Assembly (NCBI RefSeq): GCF_040438925.1
Contig: NZ_CP159258.1
Coordinates: 3,548,001 to 3,612,000, forward strand
Source of the DNA: Pseudomonas sp. MYb327
GTDB lineage: Bacteria > Pseudomonadota > Gammaproteobacteria > Pseudomonadales > Pseudomonadaceae
Direction of reading: 5' to 3'
Length of the DNA: 64,000 bases
Position numbers and translations under genes: made by a program. Below, piece by piece: positions 1 through 9,737 of this stretch. The notes beneath the pieces were generated by a model that saw only the letters and a program-made list of their open reading frames with translations, did no database searches and was not told the DNA's origin. Positions within the stretch are counted from its first letter, which is position 1. Each line of letters begins with the position of its first letter.

Positions 1-1
1 C

Positions 2-685
2 TCGATCCACATGCACGTGCATGAAACGGCCTTTGAAGTGCAGCAGTCGGTCGAACAACGTGGCGAGCGGCCGCTGGCCCGACTCGCGCGCCTGGGCCTG
101 CTGGGACCGCGCTTCCAGGCCGTTCACATGACCCAGATCAGCGAGGAAGACCTCGCGCTGCTGGTAGAAAGCAACACCAGTGTGATTCATTGCCCGGAGT
201 CGAACCTGAAGCTGGCCAGTGGTTTCTGCCCGGTGGAGCGCTTGTGGCAGGCCGGCGTGAATGTCGCCGTCGGCACCGATGGCGCCGCCAGCAACAATGA
301 CCTGGACCTGCTGGGCGAAACCCGCACCGCCGCCCTGCTGGCCAAAGCTGTCGCGGGCTCGGCCACCGCGCTGGATGCCCATCGCGCCCTGCGCATGGCC
401 ACCCTCAATGGTGCCCGCGCGCTGGGAATCGAAGCTGAAGTAGGTTCGCTGGAAGTCGGCAAAGCCGCCGATATCGTGGCGTTCGACCTCTCCGGCCTGG
501 CTCAGCAACCGGTCTACGACCCGGTTTCGCAGCTTATCTATGCAACCGGTCGAGACTGCGTGAAGCACCTGTGGGTCGCCGGCAAACAACTGCTCGACGA
601 CCGGCGCCTGACGCGCCTGGATGAAGAACAATTGGTCACCACCGCCAAGGCGTGGGGCCAACGCATCAGCGGCCGTACCGAATAG
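2..685 (+). CDS. TRZ/ATZ-family amidohydrolase, probable 5-methylthioadenosine/S-adenosylhomocysteine deaminase (5' end missing)
   Basis: The reading frame is open from the window edge, so the start codon and the first metal-binding HxH lie outside. The visible 227 residues contain HVHE near the beginning and GTDGAASNN further on, the histidine and aspartate metal-ligand regions of the amidohydrolase superfamily. The C-terminal stretch ([10 protein letters not shown]) is the usual closing beta-sandwich. Enzymes of this group deaminate methylthioadenosine or S-adenosylhomocysteine to the inosine form; the P. aeruginosa protein in the same position upstream of ubiG is known as a methylthioadenosine deaminase. 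Substrate is inferred from family and context, not from residues seen here. ubiG follows after 59 bases. Confidence 0.85.
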   Translation, partial: SIHMHVHETAFEVQQSVEQRGERPLARLARLGLLGPRFQAVHMTQISEEDLALLVESNTSVIHCPESNLKLASGFCPVERLWQAGVNVAVGTDGAASNNDLDLLGETRTAALLAKAVAGSATALDAHRALRMATLNGARALGIEAEVGSLEVGKAADIVAFDLSGLAQQPVYDPVSQLIYATGRDCVKHLWVAGKQLLDDRRLTRLDEEQLVTTAKAWGQRISGRTE

Positions 686-744
686 TTAGCCCCCCGGACT
701 CAACGCCGGGGCAACAGGATTTTTCAAGTTTTAGAGGACTGAAC

Positions 745-1443
745 ATGAGCAACGTCGACTACGCCGAAATCGCTAAATTCGAAGCCCTGGCCCATCGCTG
801 GTGGGACCGTGAAAGCGAGTTCAAACCGCTGCACGACATCAACCCGCTGCGCGTCAACTGGATTGACGAACGGGTCAATCTGGCCGGCAAGAAAGTCCTC
901 GACGTCGGTTGCGGCGGCGGCATCCTCAGCGAAGCCATGGCCCAACGCGGCGCCACAGTAACCGGCATCGACATGGGCGAAGCGCCACTGGCGGTCGCGC
1001 AATTGCATCAGCTGGAATCAGGCGTAAATGTTGAATACCGGCAGATCACGGCCGAAGCTCTGGCCGAAGAAATGCCCGAGCAATTCGACGTGGTCACCTG
1101 CCTGGAAATGCTCGAACACGTGCCGGATCCGTCCTCGGTGATCCGCGCCTGCTTCAAAATGGTCAAGCCCGGCGGCCAGGTGTTTTTCTCCACCATCAAC
1201 CGCAACCCGAAGGCGTACCTGTTCGCCATCGTCGGCGCCGAATACATCATGAAGCTGCTGCCACGCGGCACCCACGACTTCAAGAAATTCATCCGCCCTT
1301 CCGAGCTCGGTGCCTGGAGCCGCATGGCCGGCCTGACCGTCAAGGACATCATCGGCCTGACCTACAACCCGCTGACCAAACACTACAAACTGGCGTCCGA
1401 CGTGGACGTCAACTACATGATCCAGACCCTGCGCGAGGAGTAA
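745..1443 (+). CDS. ubiG: Ubiquinone biosynthesis O-methyltransferase UbiG
   Basis: UbiG is the S-adenosylmethionine-dependent enzyme that does both O-methylation steps of ubiquinone synthesis, acting on membrane-bound quinone precursors. The 232-residue protein has the SAM-binding motif [11 protein letters not shown] at residues 51-60, and its length is normal for UbiG. An in-frame ATG exists 93 bases upstream, but the ATG at 745 is preceded by AGAGG at a suitable distance and begins with the family's usual MSNVDYAEI. mupP starts four bases after the stop, so the two are probably co-transcribed. Confidence 0.97.
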   Translation: MSNVDYAEIAKFEALAHRWWDRESEFKPLHDINPLRVNWIDERVNLAGKKVLDVGCGGGILSEAMAQRGATVTGIDMGEAPLAVAQLHQLESGVNVEYRQITAEALAEEMPEQFDVVTCLEMLEHVPDPSSVIRACFKMVKPGGQVFFSTINRNPKAYLFAIVGAEYIMKLLPRGTHDFKKFIRPSELGAWSRMAGLTVKDIIGLTYNPLTKHYKLASDVDVNYMIQTLREE

Positions 1444-1447
1444 GCCG

Positions 1448-2119
1448 ATGCGTATCAGAGCAGTTCTTTTCGACATGGACGGCACCCTGCTCGACACCGC
1501 GCCGGACTTCATCGCGATCTGTCAGGCGATGCGTGCCGACCGCGGCTTGCCACCGATCAACGACAAACACATTCGCGACGAGATCTCCGGCGGCGCCAAG
1601 GCGATGGTCGCGGTGACCTTCTCCATGGACCCGGAATCGCCAGGCTTCGAGGAGCTGCGACTGGAGTTTCTCGAGCGGTATCTGGTGGGTTGCGCTGTCC
1701 ACAGCAAGCTGTTCGATGGCATGGCTGAATTGCTGGCCGACATCGAGAAGGCCAACCTGATCTGGGGCGTGGTCACCAACAAACCGCTGCGCTTCGCCGA
1801 GCCGATCATGCAACAACTAGGGCTGGCCGAGCGGTCGGCGCTGCTGATCTGTCCGGACCACGTGAAGAACAGCAAACCGGACCCGGAGCCGTTGATCCTC
1901 GCGTGCAAGATGCTCGACCTCGACCCGGCCAGCGTGCTGTTCGTGGGTGATGACCTGCGCGATATCGAATCGGGCCGCGATGCCGGCACCAAGACTGCGG
2001 CGGTGACCTTCGGCTACATCCACCCGGACGATAACCCGCGGCACTGGGGTGCTGACGCGGTGGTCGATCATCCACTGGAGTTGCGCAAGGTCCTTGATAG
2101 CGCGCTCTGCAGCTGCTGA
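1448..2119 (+). CDS. mupP: N-acetylmuramic acid 6-phosphate phosphatase MupP (HAD family)
   Basis: MupP dephosphorylates MurNAc 6-phosphate in the Pseudomonas peptidoglycan recycling route that bypasses de novo UDP-MurNAc synthesis and affects fosfomycin tolerance. The 223-residue protein is a haloacid dehalogenase-type phosphatase: DMDGTLLD near residue 9 (nucleophile and acid/base aspartates), VVTNK (motif II), KPDPEP (motif III lysine) and FVGDDLRDI (motif IV). It lies four bases downstream of ubiG, the order found in other pseudomonads, which separates it from generic phosphoglycolate phosphatases that share these motifs. Confidence 0.9.
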   Translation: MRIRAVLFDMDGTLLDTAPDFIAICQAMRADRGLPPINDKHIRDEISGGAKAMVAVTFSMDPESPGFEELRLEFLERYLVGCAVHSKLFDGMAELLADIEKANLIWGVVTNKPLRFAEPIMQQLGLAERSALLICPDHVKNSKPDPEPLILACKMLDLDPASVLFVGDDLRDIESGRDAGTKTAAVTFGYIHPDDNPRHWGADAVVDHPLELRKVLDSALCSC

Positions 2120-2131
2120 TCGCGAAGGCTT

Positions 2132-2267
2132 TTGTGGTGAGGGAGCTTGCTCCCGCCGGGCTGCGAAGCGGCCCCTTTGCGATACGCCTGCAATCTGACA
2201 GGCACACCGCATTTGCAGGCTTCACGGCTGCTGCGCAGTCGAGCGGGAGCAAGCTCCCTCGCCACAA
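2132..2267. repeat. REP inverted pair (GAGGGAGCTTGCTCCC type)
   Basis: Two REP units in opposite orientation flank about 85 bases. The arms (2132-2155 and 2244-2267) are reverse complements except for one base and share the core GAGGGAGCTTGCTCCCGC. The same core recurs at 18445-18540 and 60809-60930. It lies between mupP and yciK and could act as a hairpin in the mRNA. Confidence 0.9.
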
Positions 2268-2305
2268 ATGCGATGCCTGCCTACTGAATTGTTGTGAGGT
2301 TTCTT

Positions 2306-3046
2306 ATGTTTGATTATTCCGCCCGCCCTGATCTGCTCAAGGACCGGGTCATCCTGATCACCGGTGCCGGCCGTGGCATCGGTGCTGCCGCCGCGAAAAC
2401 CTACGCCGCCCACGGTGCCACCGTGCTGTTGCTGGGAAAGACCGAAGCCAACCTGACCCAGGTCTACGACGAGATCGAAGCCGCCGGCCACCCGCAACCG
2501 GCCGTGATCCCGTTCAATCTGGAAACCGCCCTGCCCCATCAATACGATGAACTGGCGGCAATGATCGAAACCGAATTCGGCCATCTCGACGGTTTGCTTC
2601 ACAACGCCTCGATCATTGGCCCGCGCACGCCGATCGAGCAGTTGTCCGGCGAAAACTTCATGCGCGTCATGCAAGTCAACGTCAACGCCATGTTCATGCT
2701 TACCAGCACCTTGCTGCCGCTGCTCAAGCTGTCTCAGGACGCCTCGGTAGTGTTCACCTCCAGCAGCGTGGGCCGCAAGGGCCGTGCGTATTGGGGCGCC
2801 TATGGGGTCTCCAAATTCGCCACCGAAGGCCTGATGCAAACCCTCGCCGACGAAGTCGACACCGTGGCGCCAGTGCGCTCCAACAGCATCAACCCGGGGG
2901 CAACCCGTACCAGCATGCGTGCCCAGGCGTATCCGGGTGAAAACCCGCTGAACAACCCGACGCCGGAGGAGATCATGCCGGTCTATCTTTACCTGATGGG
3001 CCCGGACAGCACCGGCATCAACGGCCAGGCCTTAAACGCTCAGTAA
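2306..3046 (+). CDS. YciK-type short-chain dehydrogenase/reductase
   Basis: A classical SDR of 246 residues. The Rossmann motif GAGRGIG is at residues 20-26, a serine cluster near 152-154, and the catalytic Tyr166-Gly-Val-Ser-Lys170 is intact, so it should be an active NAD(P)-dependent oxidoreductase. Residues LLHNAS near 97-102 stand in for the usual NNAG. The ATG at 2306 is preferred to an in-frame GTG at 2294 because that GTG forms part of the ribosome-binding sequence GTGAGGT. The overall sequence matches the YciK group of gamma-proteobacteria; the physiological substrate is unknown. The ubiG-mupP-yciK order is typical of Pseudomonas. Confidence 0.9.
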   Translation: MFDYSARPDLLKDRVILITGAGRGIGAAAAKTYAAHGATVLLLGKTEANLTQVYDEIEAAGHPQPAVIPFNLETALPHQYDELAAMIETEFGHLDGLLHNASIIGPRTPIEQLSGENFMRVMQVNVNAMFMLTSTLLPLLKLSQDASVVFTSSSVGRKGRAYWGAYGVSKFATEGLMQTLADEVDTVAPVRSNSINPGATRTSMRAQAYPGENPLNNPTPEEIMPVYLYLMGPDSTGINGQALNAQ

Positions 3047-3407
3047 TACCGTGCGTCGCTTATGTGCCGCGCCGATGTCCCGTCGCGGCACATCCAACGC
3101 CCTTGGTTTTCAGTCAAACAAATGTCGCAATAATTCGAAAACCCCTCCAGCAGTCCTCCACTACGTTGATTTATAAGCGTTTTATTTAAATTGAGTCGAT
3201 TGGCACGACTTTCGCTCTACATGTATTCAGAACATGCAGGGCGAAAGCAGCAGCGGCAGGAATGAACTGGGCAGTTACAAAACTTGTACAAAGCAGATTA
3301 AACTTGTACGAAATGTCCTACGGGACTGACGGATCAGTACGACGCGCTGCCCAAAGCCGCTCTCACCCAGCTTGTAAGACAGCTTTCTGTTCAAGGGCGC
3401 ACGCCAT
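3047..3407. other. Intergenic region between yciK and the diguanylate cyclase gene, with weak hairpin
   Basis: This 361-base stretch has no convincing gene. Near its start, TGTGCCGCG (3063-3071) and CGCGGCACA (3084-3092) form a nine-base-pair hairpin that could end the yciK transcript, but no run of T follows. The remainder is AT-richer than the surroundings, which suits a promoter region for the gene at 3408, although I cannot assign boxes with confidence. Confidence 0.5.
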
Positions 3408-4334
3408 ATGAAATCACCTTCCCAGACCAACGCAATTGACTTCGATAGTGCCAAATTGCAACGCCTGGGCTTTGGTCAGCAGCAAACCACTCTGGAAAGG
3501 CCGATCAGTCTCGCGCAACTGCGCCAGCAACTCGGCATGCAGCTGCAAACCAGTCTTGAGCCACAACGCATTCTCGGTTTGTTCTTCCGCGAAATTCAGC
3601 GACTTGTTCCCCTCGATGCCTTGAGCTACCAACACACGAGCAGTGACTTGCGCCTGGAGTTCGGGCACCGAGGCCACCACTCGATCAGCTACAGCCTCAG
3701 CCACGAAGGCGAACACTTGGGCGAATTGGAATTCCGCCGCAACCAGCGTTTCAGTGAGCAAGAGCAGGGTTACCTCGAATCGCTGCTGGCCTCGCTGCTT
3801 TACCCGATGCGCAACACCCTGCTCTACCGCGCAGCCACCCAAAGCGCATTGCGCGACCCGCTGACCGACACCGGCAACCGCATCGCCATGGACCAGACGT
3901 TGACGCGGGAAATCGAGCTGTCTCGGCGTCACCTGCAACCCCTGTCGCTGCTGATGCTGGACATCGACCATTTCAAACAGATCAATGACACCCACGGACA
4001 CAGTGCCGGCGACGACGTTCTCAGGGCCGTTGCCGCCACGATCAAAAGCCAATTGCGCAATGTGGATATGGTGTTTCGCTTCGGGGGCGAAGAGTTTTTG
4101 ATCCTGCTGTCCAACACCAGCCGGGAAGCGGCGGCCCTGGTCGGTGAGCGACTGCGGATTGCTGCGCAAGCCGAGGAATATGTTGCGGATGGCCGCTCGA
4201 TCGAACTGACCGTCAGCCTGGGCTGTTCGACACTGCTACCCGGTGAGTCGGTGGAGAGCTTGTTGCGACGGGCCGACAATGCGCTGTATGTCGCCAAGCG
4301 CGAGGGGCGTAACCGGTTGGCGATGGCAGGCTGA
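3408..4334 (+). CDS. GGDEF-domain diguanylate cyclase
   Basis: A soluble 308-residue protein predicted to make cyclic di-GMP from GTP. Residues about 40-140 form an uncharacterised sensory region without recognisable membrane segments. Residues about 145-305 are the GGDEF domain, with the active-site motif GGEEF at 226-230 and a product-inhibition site RNVD at 217-220, exactly five residues upstream, so both catalysis and feedback inhibition should be intact. The ribosome-binding site (AAGGG about ten bases before ATG) is weak. The gene sits in the same neighbourhood as a GGDEF gene near ubiG-yciK in P. aeruginosa. Confidence 0.9.
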   Translation: MKSPSQTNAIDFDSAKLQRLGFGQQQTTLERPISLAQLRQQLGMQLQTSLEPQRILGLFFREIQRLVPLDALSYQHTSSDLRLEFGHRGHHSISYSLSHEGEHLGELEFRRNQRFSEQEQGYLESLLASLLYPMRNTLLYRAATQSALRDPLTDTGNRIAMDQTLTREIELSRRHLQPLSLLMLDIDHFKQINDTHGHSAGDDVLRAVAATIKSQLRNVDMVFRFGGEEFLILLSNTSREAAALVGERLRIAAQAEEYVADGRSIELTVSLGCSTLLPGESVESLLRRADNALYVAKREGRNRLAMAG

Positions 4335-4358
4335 GATTTCGGTAGCACTGAAATCCAG

Positions 4359-4445
4359 TGGGAGCGAGCCTGCTCGCGATAGCGGTTCATCATTCAACAT
4401 GGATGTTGTCTGACACTCCGCTTTCGCGAGCAAACTCGCTCCCAC
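4359..4445. repeat. REP inverted pair (GTGGGAGCGAGCCTGCTCGCGA type)
   Basis: Left arm at 4359-4380 and imperfect right arm at 4424-4445 point toward each other across about 43 bases. It lies between the convergent diguanylate cyclase and TenA-like genes, where it may also stop transcription. Confidence 0.9.
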
Positions 4446-4468
4446 AGTTGTATTGCGTTTGCCCTAGA

Positions 4469-5263
4469 TCAACTTTCCGCCAGTGCCAACCGCTCACGGG
4501 CTACTGGCGCTCTTTCAGCGTTTTCCAGTTGCATGCAGCGTTCCAGGAACAGGAACATGTAGTCATAGCTTTTGCACACCGCCGAACGCAATTCGTCCTG
4601 AAGGGACTTGCTCGGATTCATGCCCGCCAGCGTGCAGATGATTTCCAGCGCTTCCCATGGATGGGCATCGTCATACTGGGCGTGCATCTTCAGCCACTTC
4701 ATCGCGCGCTTGCGATCTTCTTCCGGGAATGACGCTGCGTATACGCCGTTGGAACAGACCACCGCCGACCATTCTCCGGTCGCACCTTCAATGGCGTAGT
4801 TGGTGGCAGCAATGGCCACAATCAGCGAATCCGCCGAACTGGTATGCCAGCACCAATGGCTCAAGGCGTGAAGCTCAGGGGCCACCTGTTGCGCTTGCAG
4901 ATCTTCCAGGGTGACGCCGTGTGCACGGCTCCAGTTCACCCAATAATCGGCATGGTTCAATTCGACTCGAATATTGCGCATCAGCCAGCGACGCGCCATG
5001 TCTTCGCCCGGATGCCGGGCAAAACGGGTCTTGGTCAGGTTTTGTGCCATGTATAACGCGAACTGTTCGACCACCGGCCAGCCACCGATGAGGTACTGGC
5101 GCATGGTCTTTGCACTGAGCTTGTTGTCACGCATGCGCTGATACAGTTCGTGTTCGACAACCCGGCGCTTGCTCTCGCTGCAATCCTGAATCAGGCGCTG
5201 GGCCCATGCGGGATAACTTGCGGCTTCCATGAGTGGTCCGGTTCGGTTGAATGTGTCGATCAC
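4469..5263 (-). CDS. TenA/PqqC-like protein (haem-oxygenase fold, possible iron-containing redox enzyme)
   Basis: The 264-residue protein resembles the TenA/THI-4/PqqC superfamily of all-helical haem-oxygenase-like folds, members of which hydrolyse thiamine breakdown products, oxidise cofactors or bind di-iron. Conserved helical features include the region around residues 100-110 (RVELNHADYW) and the later NYAIEGATGEW and YDDAHPWEAL segments, whose His/Glu residues could bind metal. No thiamine genes are nearby, so a thiaminase role is not supported. Translation probably starts at GTG (5263): AAGGAG lies seven bases upstream, while the next ATG (5230) lacks such a site. Exact function unknown. 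Confidence 0.75.
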   Translation of the reverse strand: MIDTFNRTGPLMEAASYPAWAQRLIQDCSESKRRVVEHELYQRMRDNKLSAKTMRQYLIGGWPVVEQFALYMAQNLTKTRFARHPGEDMARRWLMRNIRVELNHADYWVNWSRAHGVTLEDLQAQQVAPELHALSHWCWHTSSADSLIVAIAATNYAIEGATGEWSAVVCSNGVYAASFPEEDRKRAMKWLKMHAQYDDAHPWEALEIICTLAGMNPSKSLQDELRSAVCKSYDYMFLFLERCMQLENAERAPVARERLALAES

Positions 5264-5309
5264 TGTCGGGCTCCTTTTGATTGTGATTGTTTTGGATCAG
5301 CGAGAGATT

Positions 5310-7769
5310 TCAACGGAACGTGCCAGGCGCCTTGAACAACAAAGGCTGAGGCCTGGCAGGACGACTTTGCAAACTATCGCAGGTAAACAGTTGCGGGCGT
5401 TCTATAACATACCCTTGAGCGTAATCCACCCCGATCTCCAGCAATGCCTGCTCGATCTGGGGCGTCTCTACAAACTCGGCAATCGTACGCTTACCCATGA
5501 CATGGCCGATGTGATTAATCACCTCGACCATGGCGCGGTTAATCGGGTCGTCCAGCATATCCTTGACAAAACTCCCGTCGATCTTCAGGAAGTCTACAGG
5601 CAAATGTTTCAGATAAGCGAATGAGGACATACCGGCGCAAAAGTCGTCCAGCGAAAAGTGACAGCCTAAGCCTTTGAGCTCATTAATAAATCTGATTGCG
5701 CTGCCCAAATTGGAAATTGCACTGGTTTCCGTGATTTCAAAACAAATCATTTCAGGCGGGATCGAATAAGTAACGAATTGTTCACGCAAGAAGTCCAGAA
5801 ACGCCTCATCCCCAATGGTCGTGCCTGACAGATTGATCGCACACATGGCCAACGGCTCTTTGTGTTTCTCGTCGCGGCATTGAGCAATGATCTTGAAAAC
5901 ATTCTGCACAACCCAGCGATCAAGCGAGGTCATCAGGCCATAACGCTCGGCCGCCGGAATAAAGCTGTCGGGCAAGATCATGCGCCCTGCTTCGTCGTGC
6001 AGGCGCAGGAGTATTTCGATATGCCCGCTGCCCGGATCGGTATGGCCCAGGGGTGCGATTTCCTGGGCGTACAGACAAAAACGGTCTTCTTCCAGCGCCA
6101 TGTGCAAGCGTTGCACCCAGGCCATTTCACCGAAGCGCAAGGACAGTTCCGAATCGTCGGGATGATAGACCTGAACACGGTTGCGACCTTTTTCCTTGGC
6201 CATGTAGCAGGCCATGTCGGCAGCGCGCAACGAGGCTTCGAGGGTGGTCGGATTATGGGCGACGTGCACCAGCCCGATACTGACGGTCGTCACGAAAGGT
6301 CGTCCTTTCCAGACAAAATGCAGGTTTTGCACGGTTTGGCGCAAGCTCTCGGCAATTTTCTCAGCGGAATCAACGGTGCAGTTTTCCAGCAGGATGCCGA
6401 ACTCGTCGCCGCCGAGCCGGGCCAAGGTATCGCTCTCACGCAAACCGGATTGCAACAGCGCGCAGATGTGCCGCAGTAATTCGTCACCCGCCGCATGGCC
6501 GCAGGTATCGTTGACCAGTTTGAACTGATCAAGATCGAGGAACATCAAGGCATGTCGCCCCGACTGCCGCGTCAGGGTATGCAGCGCCTGCTCCAGGCGA
6601 TATTCGAACTCGCGGCGATTGGCGAGCCCGGTCAGCGCGTCATGGGTAGCCTGCCAGGACAGATTGGCAATGTATTGCCGCTCCTGAGTCATGTCGTGCA
6701 ACACCAGTACGGCACCGCTGACTTTGCCAGCGTTGCGGATCGGCGCGCCGACCAGCGTTACCGAAACGGTGCTGCCGTCCACCCGTTGAATCAGTTTTGA
6801 ATGCTCACTGCCACCGCTGAGCTGACCACTCAGAATGCGCTCGATCAAGGTAAAACCATCGGACTGAGCGTTCTCGTCCAGCAAATTGAACAACGCTGCC
6901 AGCGGCAATCCCGCCGCGTGCTCGGCTTTCCAGTGGGTCAATGCTTCAGCCGCCGGATTCATGTAGGCGATGGCGCCTTCGACATCCGTAGTGATCACCC
7001 CGTCGCCAATCGATTGCAGGGTGATCTGCGCCCGGTCTTTCTCCAACTGCAAGGCGTCGGCGAAGGCATGGCGTTGTTTAAGCAGTTTATGGGTGCGCAT
7101 CAGGGCCAATGCGATCAAGCCCAGGGCCGTGGCGATGTTCGTCACCAGCAGTAGGCGAAGAATGACCCGCGAGCCCTCGCCCAGGGCATCACTGAAGGCT
7201 TTCGCTGCGGGAGTCACCTCATCATTGATCGCAAAAATCTGTGATTTCCAGCGCTGGATATCGGCGTCGGAAGCCGGAGTCGCGGTGATGTGCTGATGCA
7301 TGTCCTGCGCAACGTCATCGAGCTTGACCAGATAGGCGTCACCCACCGTCCAGAGATCGATGGCTTTTTCGAGGTAACTGAAGTGGCGGAAATTGAGGTA
7401 CAGCCAGATCAGGCTGGAAACGTCATCCGGATGGTTACCGCCCTTGAGAATCGCCAGCCGTGCGGCCTCGATATTCGGCGGTTGATGATCGAGTGCCACA
7501 CGCAACTCGTGGCCGCCCTGAGGCACGGCGATCGCCGCCTGGTACTTCTGAAAAATCGCTTCGTCGCGGTTGTCCGCGTAAAGGTTGAGGTAATAGATGG
7601 CGTCTTTCTGGCCCTTGGACCAGAGGCTTTCGCCGGCGACATAGCCGCGAACCGCCGACAGTACGTAGAGGCTGACTCCACCCAACAGGGCCTGAAACAC
7701 CACAACGGCGATAAATGGCCAGACTATGCCCAATAGCCGAGGCGTTCCGAGTGTCCGCGTTTGATTCAT
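5310..7769 (-). CDS. rbdA: Membrane PAS-GGDEF-EAL protein, RbdA-type biofilm dispersal regulator
   Basis: An 819-residue inner-membrane protein controlling cyclic di-GMP. Order: membrane helix at about 12-38, a periplasmic sensor domain to about 200, second helix at 202-225, PAS domain about 245-365, GGDEF domain with GGDEF at 453-457 and inhibition site RESD at 444-447, then an EAL domain from about 555. The EAL signature reads EILLR (585-589), but the DDF-containing loop and FEITE are kept, so phosphodiesterase activity is likely. The ATG at 7769 has AGGGA upstream and is preferred to a start 84 bases earlier. Neighbours (ABC exporter, DsbA-like, trhO, bolA, fumC) match the P. aeruginosa rbdA locus as I recall it, where RbdA promotes biofilm dispersal. 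Confidence 0.85.
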   Translation of the reverse strand: MNQTRTLGTPRLLGIVWPFIAVVVFQALLGGVSLYVLSAVRGYVAGESLWSKGQKDAIYYLNLYADNRDEAIFQKYQAAIAVPQGGHELRVALDHQPPNIEAARLAILKGGNHPDDVSSLIWLYLNFRHFSYLEKAIDLWTVGDAYLVKLDDVAQDMHQHITATPASDADIQRWKSQIFAINDEVTPAAKAFSDALGEGSRVILRLLLVTNIATALGLIALALMRTHKLLKQRHAFADALQLEKDRAQITLQSIGDGVITTDVEGAIAYMNPAAEALTHWKAEHAAGLPLAALFNLLDENAQSDGFTLIERILSGQLSGGSEHSKLIQRVDGSTVSVTLVGAPIRNAGKVSGAVLVLHDMTQERQYIANLSWQATHDALTGLANRREFEYRLEQALHTLTRQSGRHALMFLDLDQFKLVNDTCGHAAGDELLRHICALLQSGLRESDTLARLGGDEFGILLENCTVDSAEKIAESLRQTVQNLHFVWKGRPFVTTVSIGLVHVAHNPTTLEASLRAADMACYMAKEKGRNRVQVYHPDDSELSLRFGEMAWVQRLHMALEEDRFCLYAQEIAPLGHTDPGSGHIEILLRLHDEAGRMILPDSFIPAAERYGLMTSLDRWVVQNVFKIIAQCRDEKHKEPLAMCAINLSGTTIGDEAFLDFLREQFVTYSIPPEMICFEITETSAISNLGSAIRFINELKGLGCHFSLDDFCAGMSSFAYLKHLPVDFLKIDGSFVKDMLDDPINRAMVEVINHIGHVMGKRTIAEFVETPQIEQALLEIGVDYAQGYVIERPQLFTCDSLQSRPARPQPLLFKAPGTFR

Positions 7770-7919
7770 GAGGTCCCTTGCATTAGCACTACTTGATCGT
7801 CTTCCGGACGAAATCGCTACAGCTAGACTAGGAGGCGTTCGCATTCCCGGCAAGTGTCAAGCCTGCGCCATTCAGGCACAGCATACTGGAGGTGAACCAG
7901 AAACAAACGCTTACAGACA

Positions 7920-9737
7920 TCAGTGCTGTTGTAAATGCCCATACAACTTGGCGTACAAACCACCATCGGCAATCAACTGCTGATGGTCGCCGTCCTCGGC
8001 AATTTGCCCGCCGTCGAACACCAGCACCCGGTCGGCCTGTTTCACGGCCGAAAGTCGGTGGGCAATGATCAATGTAGTGCGATTGCTCAGGAACCGCGCC
8101 ATTGCCTGATGCAGGTTGTATTCGGTGGCGGCGTCGAGCGCCGAGGTGGCTTCATCGAGAATCACCACTTTCGGTTCCGCCAGGACCATTCGCGCAATCG
8201 CCAGGCGTTGCCGCTGCCCGCCGGACAGGCGCACGCCGGAACGCCCGACGATACTGTCCAGACCATTGGGCAACTCGCGAATCGTGGCGTGCAGTTGCGC
8301 GATTTCCAGCGCCTGCCAGCAAGCCTCGTCGCTGCGTTCGCGGCCCATGGTCAAGTTGGCGCGCACGGTGTCGTTGAACAACGCCGGATGTTGCAGAACC
8401 ACGGCGACGTTTTCCCGCACGGTTTCCAGGCCGATCTCTTGTTGGGTCGAACCACCAAAACGGATGGTTCCGGCCAGCGGCGTGTACAGGCCCAGCAGCA
8501 ATTGCACCAGCGTGCTCTTGCCGCCGCCGCTGGCTCCGACGATCGCGACTTTTTCACCGGGGGCGATGGACAGGTTCATCTGGTTCAACACCAGTTCGTC
8601 GCCGTAGCCGAAACTCAGGCCCTGAACCTCGATACCCACGGTCTCGCGACCGTTGAACGGGTCGACGCCTTTCGGGTATTGCGGCTCATCAGCGCGGGAC
8701 AACAACTCGTTGATTCGCGACAGCGCACCACCGGCGGCGTAATAGGCGTACTGCAAGTTCAGCAATTGCTCCACCGGACCGATCATGAACCACAGGTAGC
8801 TGAACACCGCGAGCATCTGGCCGATGGACAGGTCGGAAAACAGCACCGTGAGCATCGCGGCGGCGCGGAAAATATCAATGCCGAACTGGAACAGCAAACC
8901 GCTGGCCCGGTTCGAGGCGTCGGTTTTCCATTGCGAATTCACCGCGTAATCCCGCACTTCCTTGGCGCGCAGGCCCAAACGGCCGAGGAAAAACCCCTGA
9001 CGGTTGCCGGCGCGAACCTCCTGGATGGCATCCAGGGTTTCGGTCAACGCCTGGGTGAACCGTGAAGTGCTGTCGTTCTCGAGTTTCTTCAGGTGCTTGA
9101 CCCGCTTGCCCAACTGCACCGTGGCGTAGATCACCAGCGGGTTGAACAGCAGAATCAGGAGCGCCAGCTTCCAATGCATCCACATCAGAATGCCCGCCGT
9201 GCCGACGAGCGTCAGCATGGCGACGAGGAAACGGCTGAGAGTTTCGCCGACGAATTTATCCAGGGTGTCGAGGTCGGTCACCAAATGCGTGGTCACCGTG
9301 CCGCTGCCCAGGCTTTCGTATTCACCCAGAGAAATGCGTTTGAGCCGTTCGATCAGGCGGATGCGAATGCGATACACGATGTCCTTGGCCAGCCCCGCGA
9401 ACAATCGCGCCTGCACGACGTTGAACAGCAATGCGGCACAGCGTAGGGCCAGGGTTACCAGCAGCATCAGGCCGATGTAGCCTGCAGCTTTTTGCCAGAC
9501 CGCCGGCAGCGCGTGGTTCATGACTTTCAGTGCAGCGTCGCCATGGCCCAGCAGCACCTCGTCCACCAGCAACGGCAACAGCAACGGAATGGGTACGCTG
9601 CACAGGGTCGCCAGTACGGCAACGCCATTGGCGATCCACAGGGATTTCTTGTGATGAAGGGCAAGACGACGGATTTCTGCCCAGCTTAATCGGTCGACAC
9701 GTTTAACAACCGGAGTGTCGTCGGGCAGATCATGCAC
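7920..9737 (-). CDS. ABC transporter, fused permease and ATPase (MsbA-like exporter)
   Basis: A half-transporter of about 605 residues expected to work as a homodimer exporting lipids or other hydrophobic compounds from the inner membrane. The N-terminal half has about six membrane helices; the C-terminal ATPase has Walker A GASGGGKST (401-409), signature LSGGQ (504-508), Walker B ending in DE (528-529) and a switch histidine in IIAHRLSAV. I place the start at GTG 9737, which overlaps the stop of the DsbA-like gene by eight bases with GGAG upstream; an ATG at 9800 is possible but would overlap that gene by 71 bases. Coupled translation with the upstream gene is likely. Substrate unknown. Confidence 0.85.
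   Translation of the reverse strand: MHDLPDDTPVVKRVDRLSWAEIRRLALHHKKSLWIANGVAVLATLCSVPIPLLLPLLVDEVLLGHGDAALKVMNHALPAVWQKAAGYIGLMLLVTLALRCAALLFNVVQARLFAGLAKDIVYRIRIRLIERLKRISLGEYESLGSGTVTTHLVTDLDTLDKFVGETLSRFLVAMLTLVGTAGILMWMHWKLALLILLFNPLVIYATVQLGKRVKHLKKLENDSTSRFTQALTETLDAIQEVRAGNRQGFFLGRLGLRAKEVRDYAVNSQWKTDASNRASGLLFQFGIDIFRAAAMLTVLFSDLSIGQMLAVFSYLWFMIGPVEQLLNLQYAYYAAGGALSRINELLSRADEPQYPKGVDPFNGRETVGIEVQGLSFGYGDELVLNQMNLSIAPGEKVAIVGASGGGKSTLVQLLLGLYTPLAGTIRFGGSTQQEIGLETVRENVAVVLQHPALFNDTVRANLTMGRERSDEACWQALEIAQLHATIRELPNGLDSIVGRSGVRLSGGQRQRLAIARMVLAEPKVVILDEATSALDAATEYNLHQAMARFLSNRTTLIIAHRLSAVKQADRVLVFDGGQIAEDGDHQQLIADGGLYAKLYGHLQQH

Noticed and set aside
4335..5310. A thiamine link for the TenA-like gene (TPP riboswitch or thi operon)
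   Set aside because: No TPP-riboswitch-like sequence and no thi genes are near; the GTG start has only a plain ribosome-binding site.
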